A stretch of 64,000 bases of DNA from CBDCXE01 sp965223725 [NCBI: Nitrospinota bacterium] (GCA_965223725.1 CBDCXE010000005.1:372001-436000); one strand, 5' to 3'; counted from the stretch's first letter, positions 35,432 through 44,688 are shown. Numbers and translations are program-made. The notes: generated by a model from the sequence alone, not told the origin.

Positions 35432-35445
35432 ACCCCTGTCGGGGT
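35432..35445. repeat. Short GC hairpin ACCCC-TGTC-GGGGT
   Basis: A 5-bp perfect stem with a 4-base loop in the gap between dsrJ and the solenoid gene. There is no T-run, so it is not a clear terminator. A near-identical 13-of-14 hairpin, in the same orientation, sits at 37658-37671 on the other side of the solenoid gene. See findings. Confidence 0.35.
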
Positions 35446-35508
35446 AAGTGAGGATGCCTTTTGGTTTGTTATATTCATGTTATACTGAAAATAATCTGTG
35501 CAATTTAA

Positions 35509-37260
35509 ATGGTCAAAAAATTGGTTAGCGAGAATAGCAAATATAATGATAACTGGAGTGATCAGGAAAAATGGGTCTACGACAAGCTAATTAAAGGGGA
35601 AATAGCCGACTTAAATGTACGGGATGATATACCATTAGATCCAAAAGTTGATGATGGTTGGCCGGAAAGCCGTATATTAACACCAATATTTTTAAAAGAT
35701 CTTCTTTTAGAGAGCAAGTTTGACAATAAGATCAGCCATCAGGGAGTATGCATTAAAGGTGCATGGTTTAAAGAAAATATTGATCTTTCCAATGCAAAAC
35801 TTATCAATCCACTTCGCCTAGATTTCTGCAGATTTGATTCAATAACAAATATGGCCTATATAAAGAAAGAATATCCTATATCTTTAAATGACTCCTATTT
35901 TTCTAATCGCGTATCCCTTGCTTCTGCGTCAATTATTGGTCAGCTACAAATGAAAGGCTCTATGTTTGTTGACACTTTAAACATGAGTGGATTAGAGGTT
36001 AAAGACTTACTCATGGTTGAATCAGAATTCAAAAAAGAAGTTAACCTTTGTAGTGCAGAAATTGGTGGACAATTGGCCATGAAAGGCTCCAGATTCTATG
36101 ACAAGTTGGACATGGATAGAATTAAAGTGAAAAACTATTTGTTTATGGATGCATCAAGGGATAAACAAGGAATAGAAAAAAGTGCCGTCTTTGAAGGTGA
36201 TGTGCGTCTGCTTAATGCACATGTCGGTGGGCAGTTATCAATGCGATCCTCAATATTCCTAGGAAATTTGAGTATGGATGGAATATATGTTGGTAATGTT
36301 CTGAATATGAGCGATAGGGGGAAATTTAATAAAGATGTGAGAATGATTGGAGCCGAAATTAAAGGTCAAATCATCATGAGCGGTTCTATTTTTAATCGTG
36401 AGCTTAACATGCAAAGCGTCCAAACATCATATGATATTTATTTAGATGCACGGGTAACAGAAGGTGTGCAGGTAACAGGAAGTTTCGTAGCAGCTGTAGC
36501 AACAGAGGTTAAAGGTTGCTTAAATTTGCAGTTTGCTAAAATCCTCGGGAGTTTGCTTTTGGGTGGTAGTAAACTAGATTTGCTCAATTTGGAGGGCGCT
36601 TCAATTGCGAATGAACTTAAGATTTCATCTGCTGAAGGTGAATCTCCAAAATGGACGACAGAAGCAGATCTATCACTCCACAACACGAAAGTTGGCACTT
36701 TACACGCAAATAAAAACTCTTGGCCAGAAAATGTTGAACTTACCGGTTTCGAATATGACCAAATAAGAGATTTGGAGGAGATTAACTGGTTCAAAGACTT
36801 GTTTGGAAAACAAAAGCATTACTCACCACAACCATATGAGCAGTTAGCATCTGTCCTTAGAAAAAATGGCTACTTAGCAAAGGCGGATGAAGTAATGTTT
36901 TCTTCGAAAGAGCGTGAGCGGAGTGAAGCCGCTAACTGGCTGCGCAAATTATGGCTTTGTTTCCAGAAAATTTCCATAGGTTATGGTTACTATAACTTTC
37001 GTACTGTTTGCTGGTTCCTTGTTTTCTTGATTCTTGGGATTGTCATCCTCCAATGCACAGGCGAGATTTCAAAGCTTCAAGCACCATTGGGATTTTCGTA
37101 TAGCTTGGATATGCTTCTGCCGATTATTCGACTTGATGATACTCATTACACTATTAGGCTCTCAGGATTTGCCAGATACTATTTCTTTTTCCACCAAATT
37201 ATGGGTTATACTCTAGCGCTGTTCTTGATTGCTGGTCTGTCTGGCCTCACAAAAAAATGA
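35509..37260 (+). CDS. Beta-solenoid membrane protein of unknown function (pentapeptide-repeat-like)
   Basis: A 583-residue protein in AT-rich DNA with codon use unlike the flanking genes, suggesting recent transfer. After a ~85-residue N-terminal segment come about ten imperfect repeats of ~35-45 residues, each of the type AxxxGQLxMxGSxFxxxLxMxxxxV, consistent with a stacked beta helix related to pentapeptide repeats. Near residue 440 the motif PYEQLASVLRKNGYLAKADEVMFSSKERER appears, then GYGYYNFRTVCWFLVFLILGIVIL (first transmembrane helix) and a second helix at the C-terminus. The same C-terminal arrangement occurs in other solenoid proteins of unknown role. No enzymatic motif. A surface, sensing or defence role are all possible. 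Confidence 0.7.
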   Translation: MVKKLVSENSKYNDNWSDQEKWVYDKLIKGEIADLNVRDDIPLDPKVDDGWPESRILTPIFLKDLLLESKFDNKISHQGVCIKGAWFKENIDLSNAKLINPLRLDFCRFDSITNMAYIKKEYPISLNDSYFSNRVSLASASIIGQLQMKGSMFVDTLNMSGLEVKDLLMVESEFKKEVNLCSAEIGGQLAMKGSRFYDKLDMDRIKVKNYLFMDASRDKQGIEKSAVFEGDVRLLNAHVGGQLSMRSSIFLGNLSMDGIYVGNVLNMSDRGKFNKDVRMIGAEIKGQIIMSGSIFNRELNMQSVQTSYDIYLDARVTEGVQVTGSFVAAVATEVKGCLNLQFAKILGSLLLGGSKLDLLNLEGASIANELKISSAEGESPKWTTEADLSLHNTKVGTLHANKNSWPENVELTGFEYDQIRDLEEINWFKDLFGKQKHYSPQPYEQLASVLRKNGYLAKADEVMFSSKERERSEAANWLRKLWLCFQKISIGYGYYNFRTVCWFLVFLILGIVILQCTGEISKLQAPLGFSYSLDMLLPIIRLDDTHYTIRLSGFARYYFFFHQIMGYTLALFLIAGLSGLTKK

Positions 37261-37360
37261 TTTGATTGCAAGCAAAACCTTCCCACGCCATAATATTTCC
37301 TTTAGCCAAGCGAGGCTCCTGCAAGCAATATTCAGACCAAAATCGCCCCAAACGCATCCC

Positions 37361-37414
37361 TCAAATGCTTCTTTTGCTTCAAATTCGACAAATGCCCCAT
37401 ATGCTTCAAATGCT
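37361..37414. repeat. Imperfect short direct repeats of TGCTTCAAAT
   Basis: Words related to TCAAATGCT and TGCTTCAAAT occur about four times in 54 bases, for example 37361-37369, 37375-37384 and 37402-37414. Read in one plus frame this gives an Asn/Ala/Ser/Pro-rich peptide, but no gene start supports it. Possibly slippage-generated low-complexity DNA. Confidence 0.4.
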
Positions 37415-37603
37415 CCAAATCCCTCACCTGCTATTTACCGGTGGTAACAACTCTTGTATCGTCAGGTTAATGCACATCGAGTGCAGAAATGTTGATAAGG
37501 AAAAGTATTATGAGAATGAAAACGTTTGGCTGTCGAGACCCTGCCTGACTGGTGTCATGTTAACCCTCGCTCCCTCTGGGTAACCATTGCTCGGTTTGGG
37601 CTA

Positions 37604-37619
37604 TTTGCATCAATGCAAA
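37604..37619. promoter_or_regulatory. Perfect inverted repeat TTTGCAT-CA-ATGCAAA
   Basis: Two 7-bp arms separated by two bases, 163 bases before the icd start. The symmetry is that of a dimeric repressor or activator site. No promoter was confidently placed beside it, so the regulator and target are unknown. Confidence 0.3.
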
Positions 37620-37657
37620 GGCCTGGCGTTGGATCTGGTCATATGGAGACGGGCGCC

Positions 37658-37671
37658 ACCCCTGTTGGGGA
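37658..37671. repeat. Short GC hairpin ACCCC-TGTT-GGGGA, near-copy of 35432-35445
   Basis: A 4-bp CCCC/GGGG stem with a 4-base loop. It matches the hairpin in front of the solenoid gene at 12-13 of 14 positions and points the same way. Confidence 0.3.
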
Positions 37672-37781
37672 ATTGTACCGGCCATGCCAGTCACTTTATT
37701 GTTGATCCAATCCACCATTTTGGTAACATATTCTCTTGCTCCAAAAATAATATGGTTAAAACGTAATAATTGAGGGAAAAA

Positions 37782-40016
<2,235 letters not shown>

Positions 40017-40069
40017 GCTGTTTATATGCAATAGTGTGGAGCCAGCAGCTTCGCAGGATAGAAATATCA

Positions 40070-40098
40070 GGGCCGGGATTTATTTTCCGGCCTTTTTT
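40070..40098 (+). terminator. Rho-independent terminator after icd
   Basis: The 6-bp GC stem GGCCGG (40071-40076) and CCGGCC (40087-40092) with an AT-rich loop is followed directly by six T residues (40093-40098). It lies 54 bases after the reconstructed icd stop, which supports the view that the icd region is one gene ending at 40016. Confidence 0.85.
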
Positions 40099-40112
40099 AT
40101 TTTGAGGATGCT

Positions 40113-40505
40113 ATGGATACCGTTACTGGCTTTATGAGCGCAATGTGGAAGTACCGCACGACGATCAAGATATGGTTGATGGCTCTTGTTATTTCCAATT
40201 TCATTGCTCCACTTCTTTTCCTCGATCGGCTGGAAGCAAAGGTTATGATTGTCATGAGCTTGGTCGCCATGGTAATGGGAATGATAATTTTTAAAATTTA
40301 TGGAATGAAGCGTCTGCTTGGGTTGATGCATCTGCCGTGGCTGATAGCGCTATATTTCCTGCTTACGAAACTGCTTGAAACAGGAATTGTTGATAATTAT
40401 ACCGGCTGGGTTGCCTTAGCAACAACTTTCACGATGATAAGTTTAGCCATTGATATAGTTGATGTTATCAGGTTTGCATTGGGTGATCATGATGAAGTTG
40501 TATAA
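40113..40505 (+). CDS. Small four-helix membrane protein of unknown function
   Basis: A 130-residue protein with four predicted transmembrane helices: WLMALVISNFIAPLLFL (with LEAKVMI after it), IVMSLVAMVMGMIIF, MHLPWLIALYFLLTKLL and WVALATTFTMISLAIDIV. The pattern of an N-terminal Trp/Lys segment followed by NFIAPLLFLDRLEAK resembles a family of small inner-membrane proteins in marine and environmental bacteria whose role I cannot name. It follows the icd terminator, so it needs its own promoter. Confidence 0.65.
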   Translation: MDTVTGFMSAMWKYRTTIKIWLMALVISNFIAPLLFLDRLEAKVMIVMSLVAMVMGMIIFKIYGMKRLLGLMHLPWLIALYFLLTKLLETGIVDNYTGWVALATTFTMISLAIDIVDVIRFALGDHDEVV

Positions 40506-40576
40506 AATTTAATTGCAATGTTTGATTAAAGCAGTATATGTAAAGGAAAAATCATGATACATAACTCTATTAATTT

Positions 40577-40629
40577 GCTATAATTAGCTACTAATTTTAT
40601 GCTTATGTGCTATTAAATAGCTATAATTA
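40577..40629. repeat. Pair of 10-bp direct repeats GCTATAATTA upstream of the small XRE gene
   Basis: Copies at 40577-40586 and 40620-40629, 43 bases apart, in a very AT-rich gap (40506-40693). Repeats of this kind before a small helix-turn-helix gene can be its own operators, and each copy also contains a -10-like TATAAT. The link is inference. Confidence 0.35.
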
Positions 40630-40693
40630 AGTTGCTTTTATATCCAAATTGTTTAAACTATGGCCTAGATGTAGTTACTAAAGGTTTCTGTGG

Positions 40694-40906
40694 ATGGAAC
40701 AAAACAAGAAAAAAACCACTGCCAACAAAGTGAGAGAGTATCGTGACAACCTCATGATGTCTAAAGCTGAGTTGGCGCGCAAGGCAAGTATCTCTGTTCA
40801 AACTTTGAACAGGATCGAGCGGGGCGAGGCGTGCAGGGTAGACACCCAAAGAAAAATTTTGATGGCGCTGGGCCTCAAGGTCGAAGAGAAAAGCAAAATT
40901 TTTTGA
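40694..40906 (+). CDS. Small XRE-family helix-turn-helix regulator
   Basis: A 70-residue protein that is almost entirely one HTH_3 (Cro/C1) domain: VREYRDNLMMSKAELARKASISVQTLNRIERGEACRVDTQRKILMALGLK. The recognition helix is SVQTLNRIERG. There is no second domain. Such proteins often regulate themselves or nearby mobile or defence genes; no toxin partner is next to it. The AT-rich upstream region contains repeated GCTATAATTA words that could be operators. Confidence 0.85.
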   Translation: MEQNKKKTTANKVREYRDNLMMSKAELARKASISVQTLNRIERGEACRVDTQRKILMALGLKVEEKSKIF

Positions 40907-40950
40907 CATGCCGCCTTGCGGTTGCGACCATAATACCGATAACCACCTTA

Positions 40951-42042
40951 CTAGCTGACAGCTTCCTTCACAGCATCAACAATCCTATCCTGATCATCAT
41001 CCGGTAAATATGGATGCATCGGCAGTGACATTACCTGTGCGCTGACCTGTTCCGAAACCGGGAACTCCCCCTTGGCATAGCCCAAATAGCTGAAAGCCGG
41101 CTGTTGATGCAATGCTATGGGGTAGTGGATCGCCGTGGGTATACCTTGCTCATTCAGCCTGGCGCAGACATTGTCACGCTGATATACCTGGATGGTATAT
41201 TGCGCATAGACATGCGTGTTTTCCCTCGCCATATACGGAACAACCACAGAGCCATTAAGCAACTCCGTATACCGGGCGCCAATCCTTGCGCGCGATTTCA
41301 ACTCTTCAGGGAAGATCGCCAGCTTTTCCAGCAGCACCGCCGCCTGCAAGGTGTCCATCCTTCCGTTCAGGCCGATAGCGGCATGGTTATATCGACGGTC
41401 CTGGCCATGGTTCAGGATCTGCCGCATTTTGAGGGCCAGATCATCATCATCAGTGAAACAGGCACCGCCGTCGCCATAACAGCCCAATGGTTTTGCCGGG
41501 AAAAAGCTGGTCACCCCGATTTCTGTTAATGCGCATGATCTTTTGCCATGGTATGTGGCGCCAAAGCTTTGGGCGCCATCTTCTATCACATGCAGGTTAT
41601 GCTTTTTGGCGATAACGTTGATTGCGTCACAATCGGCGCACTGACCGAACAGGCTGACCGGTATGATCGCTTTGGTTCGGCCGGTTATGGCGTTTTCTAA
41701 CAGGGCAGGGTTGATGTTGTATGTCTTTGGGTCTATTTCCACGAATACTGGCTTTGCGCCTAGTATTGCGATGGCTTCTGCGGTGGCGATGAACGTAAAA
41801 GGCGCAGTGATTACTTCGTCCCCGTTTTTAACACCGATCGCCATCAGGGCGACAATCAACGCGTCTGTACCGCTGGAAACGCAGACCGAGTGCTTAGACC
41901 CGGTAAATTCAGCCAGCTTACCCTCCAGCTCAGTGATTTCCGGGCCCATAATGTAGCGCCCGTGGTCGAAAACAGTTTGAATTCTGGTTTGAACTTTTTC
42001 GCTGATATTGCGATATTGTTCTTTTAAGTCAATAAATTCCAT
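40951..42042 (-). CDS. DegT/DnrJ/EryC1/StrS-family PLP aminotransferase
   Basis: A 363-residue sugar aminotransferase of the DegT family. Visible are the N-terminal EFIDLKEQYRNI, VCVSSGTDALIVALMAIG, the DGAQSFGATYHGKRSC stretch, and the PLP-lysine region TSFFPAKPLGCYGDGGACF. Such enzymes transaminate keto-sugar nucleotides for surface polysaccharides. It lies alone, away from the glycosyltransferases at 17-21 kb. Its 5' side is the AT-rich tract into which the transposon inserted. Confidence 0.93.
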   Translation of the reverse strand: MEFIDLKEQYRNISEKVQTRIQTVFDHGRYIMGPEITELEGKLAEFTGSKHSVCVSSGTDALIVALMAIGVKNGDEVITAPFTFIATAEAIAILGAKPVFVEIDPKTYNINPALLENAITGRTKAIIPVSLFGQCADCDAINVIAKKHNLHVIEDGAQSFGATYHGKRSCALTEIGVTSFFPAKPLGCYGDGGACFTDDDDLALKMRQILNHGQDRRYNHAAIGLNGRMDTLQAAVLLEKLAIFPEELKSRARIGARYTELLNGSVVVPYMARENTHVYAQYTIQVYQRDNVCARLNEQGIPTAIHYPIALHQQPAFSYLGYAKGEFPVSEQVSAQVMSLPMHPYLPDDDQDRIVDAVKEAVS

Positions 42043-42280
42043 TTCTACTTTTCATTCAAGGATTTAAAATTTAGCCAGTTGAGGCTGGATTTGGTAAAAT
42101 GATAACATGGTTACCAAGCTACGTTAGTATTGGCGGCAAAATATTTTAGGATAAATTGTGTAAAAAGAGACTTAATAAGCTTTATTAAGAAAACAATAAT
42201 ATCATAATGCTTTAATTAACAATAAGTTAATAATTTACCAAGGTTGTTGTGTTTATAATGGATAAGACCAGGTAGAATCG
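42043..42280. other. AT-rich intergenic stretch between the aminotransferase gene and the transposon
   Basis: This 238-base tract has no open frame with coding character. It holds the divergent promoter space of the aminotransferase gene and the left flank of the transposon insertion. I see no terminator or repeat in it beyond oligo-A/T runs. Confidence 0.5.
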
Positions 42281-42288
42281 AAATTGTG
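42281..42288 (+). repeat. Target site duplication, left copy (AAATTGTG)
   Basis: The eight bases immediately outside the left inverted repeat are identical, in the same orientation, to the eight bases outside the right repeat (45642-45649). This is direct evidence of a transposition event with an 8-bp staggered cut. The size is within the range known for IS1-family elements. Confidence 0.9.
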
Positions 42289-42308
42289 GGTAGTGGGTCA
42301 GTTTGAAT
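42289..42308 (+). repeat. Transposon left terminal inverted repeat
   Basis: The sequence GGTAGTGGGTCAGTTTGAAT is the exact reverse complement of 45622-45641. Matching stops at base 21 inward. Seven terminal bases (GGTAGTG) can also pair with CACTACC at 42316-42322, so the tip might form a hairpin. Confidence 0.93.
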
Positions 42309-42353
42309 CGTAGCACACTACCACTCACCACTTCAGTATTGTATAATGATCGC

Positions 42354-42584
42354 ATGAAAAAGAAAGTTAAACGTCCACGGGATTTAAACCAGCGGGCCGC
42401 TTCAATCGTTAAAGCCGCCACCGAGGGTGAAACAGTTGAGGATGACGGCAAAAACCCAGCCGCTGTGGAGCTAGGCAGGTTGGGTGGACTGAAAGGCGGT
42501 AAAGCTCGTGCCAAAAAACTCACGCCAGAAGAACGATCCGAAATAGCCAAAAAGGCCGCCAAAGTGCGCTGGGGCACTCAATAG
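42354..42584 (+). CDS. Small basic GGLKGGKAR-type protein, transposon passenger
   Basis: A 76-residue Lys/Arg/Ala-rich protein. The C-terminal half, GRLGGLKGGKARAKKL followed by TPEERSEIAKKAAKVRW, is a common motif of small bacterial proteins sometimes called histone-like or KGG-type; nucleic-acid binding is suspected from charge but not shown here. A TATAAT hexamer at 42342-42347 ends only six bases before ATG 42354, so transcription from it would give a leaderless message. It is the first gene inside the left end of the transposon. Confidence 0.7.
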   Translation: MKKKVKRPRDLNQRAASIVKAATEGETVEDDGKNPAAVELGRLGGLKGGKARAKKLTPEERSEIAKKAAKVRWGTQ

Positions 42585-42648
42585 CCTCTTAAATACGAAG
42601 TACTGTCATCTCGCCAAAACAATAAATTAACACTTTGGGGTTTTTATA

Positions 42649-42676
42649 TTGCAAACTAAACAAAACATGGTATAAT
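42649..42676 (+). promoter_or_regulatory. Sigma70-like promoter of the passenger gene pair
   Basis: A -35 box TTGCAA (42649-42654) and a perfect -10 box TATAAT (42671-42676) are separated by 16 bases. They lie 44 bases before the ATG of the 225-residue protein. This would drive the two-gene module, and perhaps the tRNA-like gene behind it, independently of the transposase. Confidence 0.65.
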
Positions 42677-42719
42677 ATGCGCATAACTAAAATCGCTGAA
42701 CGAATAAGGAATTATATAG

Positions 42720-43397
42720 ATGAATAATCGCAAGCCCATTAACAAGCTCCTGTTTGATTCTATCTTGTCTGATGTGCCTCATGAGTTTTTACGGGAACTC
42801 CCTATTATTAGGGAGCAGGTATATGGTGAGACTTATGAACGAGTATTAAATGATTACAAGTATGAGGATGCCGAGGCATCTTATCTTCTGCCACATATGC
42901 GCCGAGCCGCGTTTGAAAGCCTGTTTCGAAGTAGAGCAAAAGCTTACGGTCTCGTAGCAACTATCGAGTCTAACAAGAAAAATAATGCATACTATACTGT
43001 TGTAAGGGCAGGTAGGTTTCATCTAACAGCTTCTTTTGTTCGCAATGAAAATGATTTCGTTCGGCATGCGCATTTTAGAGATAAGCATGCTTCATTAAAT
43101 GGGGTTCTGGCTCAACTGGATTGGGTTAAACCAGATAAACATACAGTAGTCAATGATCTCTATGCGATAGTTCTGCATGGAGCGGATGCAAGGAACTCTA
43201 ATCCTGATACCTTCAATGACACAGGTGGATTTCTGCAAATAGCCATCCCTTCAGACGATAACAAATGTTGGGTGGAGACATACAATATTTTTGATTTACT
43301 GAATATTCTTGAACAGAGACGCATGGACGGGCACGCAAATATGCCAGACCAAGCTATACCATCGCGAAAGCGCAAAAGGGAGAATGGTAGCAACTAA
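42720..43397 (+). CDS. Unknown 225-residue protein, probable partner (toxin candidate) of the XRE/ImmA protein
   Basis: I do not recognise an annotated domain. The protein has no signal or membrane segment. The N-terminal half is helical (HEFLRELPIIREQVYGETYERVL), the middle is a beta-rich stretch (YYTVVRAGRFHLTASFVRNEND), and later segments read NDLYAIVLHGADARN and GGFLQIAIPSDDNKCWVE. The C-terminus is a short basic tail. The TAA stop is followed with no gap by the ATG of the metallopeptidase gene, so translation is coupled. A pair of an unknown protein and an XRE-HTH/COG2856 peptidase is the layout of the RosmerTA antiphage toxin-antitoxin system; whether this protein is a true RmrT homologue is inference. 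Confidence 0.6.
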   Translation: MNNRKPINKLLFDSILSDVPHEFLRELPIIREQVYGETYERVLNDYKYEDAEASYLLPHMRRAAFESLFRSRAKAYGLVATIESNKKNNAYYTVVRAGRFHLTASFVRNENDFVRHAHFRDKHASLNGVLAQLDWVKPDKHTVVNDLYAIVLHGADARNSNPDTFNDTGGFLQIAIPSDDNKCWVETYNIFDLLNILEQRRMDGHANMPDQAIPSRKRKRENGSN

Positions 43398-44606
43398 ATG
43401 AGAAAAAACATATCAGGATTTTACGGCTCTAGATTGGCGCAAGCTAGAGAAGCCCGTGGCCTTTCGTGTGCAGATATAGCACGCTATGTCCAAGTATCTA
43501 GAGCCTCAGTTTCAAACTATGAGGCAGGCAAACAAATGCCACGACCTGATGTTATAGAAAAGATATCCAATATTTTTAATTTACCTACATCTTTTTTTAT
43601 GTTTGATGTGCCAAAGCTTCAACGGAATACTATTTTTTATAGATCTAACAATTCGGCTATTAAAGCTGCAAAGATAAAAGCAGGAAGACGCTATGAATGG
43701 TTAAGGGAAATAGCTTTATATCTTCAGGAATATTTTGATTTCCCAAAGGTCAATATGCCTTCTTTTGATTTGCCGGATGACTTTGAAAAAATTTCTATGG
43801 ATCAGATTGAAAAGATTGCTTTAAAATGTAGGAAGTATTTTGGTATAGATGGGGGGCCAGCGCCTAACATGATATTGTTGCTTGAAAATAATGGTGTCAT
43901 AGTTTCCCAAGGGTATTTTGAGGCAGAAAAACTTGATGCTTTTTCGGAAAATATCTTGAATGAGCACCCATTTGTTTTTCTTGGTTTAGACAAGACGAGT
44001 GCTGTGCGGTCCAGGTTTGATGCTGCGCATGAGCTAGCTCACCTGATATTGCATAGTTCTGTCAAGCAAACACGGATAAATAACAAAAGATCATTCAAGA
44101 TATTAGAAGACCAAGCTCACCGGTTTGCAGGAGCTTTTCTTTTGCCTGAAAAAGATTTTTTAGATGAACTCTGGTCTCCTACTTTGGATGCGTTTAGAGC
44201 ATTAAAACCTAGGTGGAAAGCTTCTGTTGGAGCTCAAATAATGCGATCTAGTCAGCTTGAAATTGTTTCTGATGATCAGGTGAAGCGCTTATGGATCAAC
44301 TACAATCGAAGGGGTTGGAGAAATAATGAGCCATTAGATGACAAATTAGAGAGAGAAAAATGTCGAGTCTTGCGGCGCAGTTTTGAACTTATGGTACAGG
44401 AAAATATTAGGAGCAAAGAGCAAATCCTTGAGGATTTACGACTATTTCCAGGAGATATAGTAGAGTTAGCCGGTCTACCAAGTGGCTTCTTTTCGGATAG
44501 AGAGGCTGAGGTAGTACCTTTGCCGAAAATAAGGAGCTTGAAAACAAGATCATCTTCTGTATTAAGTGAGCGCGGAAAAATAATAGATTTCCCCAAAGGC
44601 GAATAA
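43398..44606 (+). CDS. XRE helix-turn-helix plus ImmA/IrrE-type metallopeptidase (antitoxin/regulator candidate)
   Basis: A 402-residue two-domain protein. Residues ~7-65 are an XRE HTH domain (RLAQAREARGLSCADIARYVQVSRASVSNYEAGKQMP). Residues ~165-270 are an ImmA/IrrE (COG2856, DUF955) peptidase with the zinc motif HELAH in FDAAHELAHLILH and a later FAGAFLLP helix with acidic residues that usually complete the site. The last ~120 residues continue as a mostly helical region. Relatives cleave or sense repressors (ImmA of ICEBs1) or neutralise a partner toxin. It directly abuts the 225-residue gene and is 5 bases from a tRNA-like gene. Codon use is AT-rich compared with the host genes. Confidence 0.88.
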   Translation: MRKNISGFYGSRLAQAREARGLSCADIARYVQVSRASVSNYEAGKQMPRPDVIEKISNIFNLPTSFFMFDVPKLQRNTIFYRSNNSAIKAAKIKAGRRYEWLREIALYLQEYFDFPKVNMPSFDLPDDFEKISMDQIEKIALKCRKYFGIDGGPAPNMILLLENNGVIVSQGYFEAEKLDAFSENILNEHPFVFLGLDKTSAVRSRFDAAHELAHLILHSSVKQTRINNKRSFKILEDQAHRFAGAFLLPEKDFLDELWSPTLDAFRALKPRWKASVGAQIMRSSQLEIVSDDQVKRLWINYNRRGWRNNEPLDDKLEREKCRVLRRSFELMVQENIRSKEQILEDLRLFPGDIVELAGLPSGFFSDREAEVVPLPKIRSLKTRSSSVLSERGKIIDFPKGE

Positions 44607-44611
44607 TTAGA

Positions 44612-44688
44612 GCCCCCGTGAATCAATTGGATAGATTACTTGACTACTAATCTTGTTATTGCCAGTTCGAGTCTGGCCGGGGGCTTCA
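44612..44688 (+). tRNA. tRNA-like gene with ACT anticodon inside the transposon
   Basis: The sequence folds as a class I tRNA. The acceptor stem GCCCCCG/CGGGGGC (44612-44618, 44678-44684) and the T-arm GCCAG-TTCGAGT-CTGGC (44661-44677) are perfect. The D-stem AATC/GATT is perfect, with loop AATTGGATA keeping A14, G18, G19 and A21. A15 and T48 can form the Levitt pair. The 23 bases between the D- and T-stems give a standard 5-base variable loop and a 7-base anticodon loop CTACTAA with T33 and A37, so the anticodon is ACT (44646-44648). The anticodon stem CTTGA/TCTTG has two central T-T mismatches, and the 3' end after discriminator T73 is TCA, not CCA. Possibly functional, possibly a decayed or decoy tRNA. 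Confidence 0.72.

Larger units (their letters stand above)
37261..37781. other. 521-base non-coding stretch between the solenoid gene and icd
   Basis: No convincing gene is present on either strand. It holds a short run of related TGCTTCAAAT words (37361-37414), a perfect palindrome at 37604-37619, and a GC hairpin at 37658-37671. The icd ribosome site GAGGG is at 37772-37776. The DNA is compositionally mixed, as if it were an old junction. Confidence 0.5.

Noticed and set aside
37229-37447. Open frame with Asn/Ala/Ser/Pro repeats after the solenoid gene
   Set aside because: It starts inside the solenoid gene, lacks a ribosome site and its repeats come from the short TGCTTCAAAT words. More likely non-coding low-complexity DNA.
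42289-42322. Hairpin GGTAGTG/CACTACC at the left tip as an IS200/IS605-type end
   Set aside because: The stem is only seven pairs with a 20-base loop, and the element has perfect inverted repeats and a DDE transposase, so the single-strand mechanism is unlikely.
44639-44655. Alternative anticodon arm GATTA/TAATC for the tRNA-like gene
   Set aside because: It would need a nine-base loop and would break the perfect D-stem; the standard spacing of 23 bases between D- and T-stems favours the arm as annotated.
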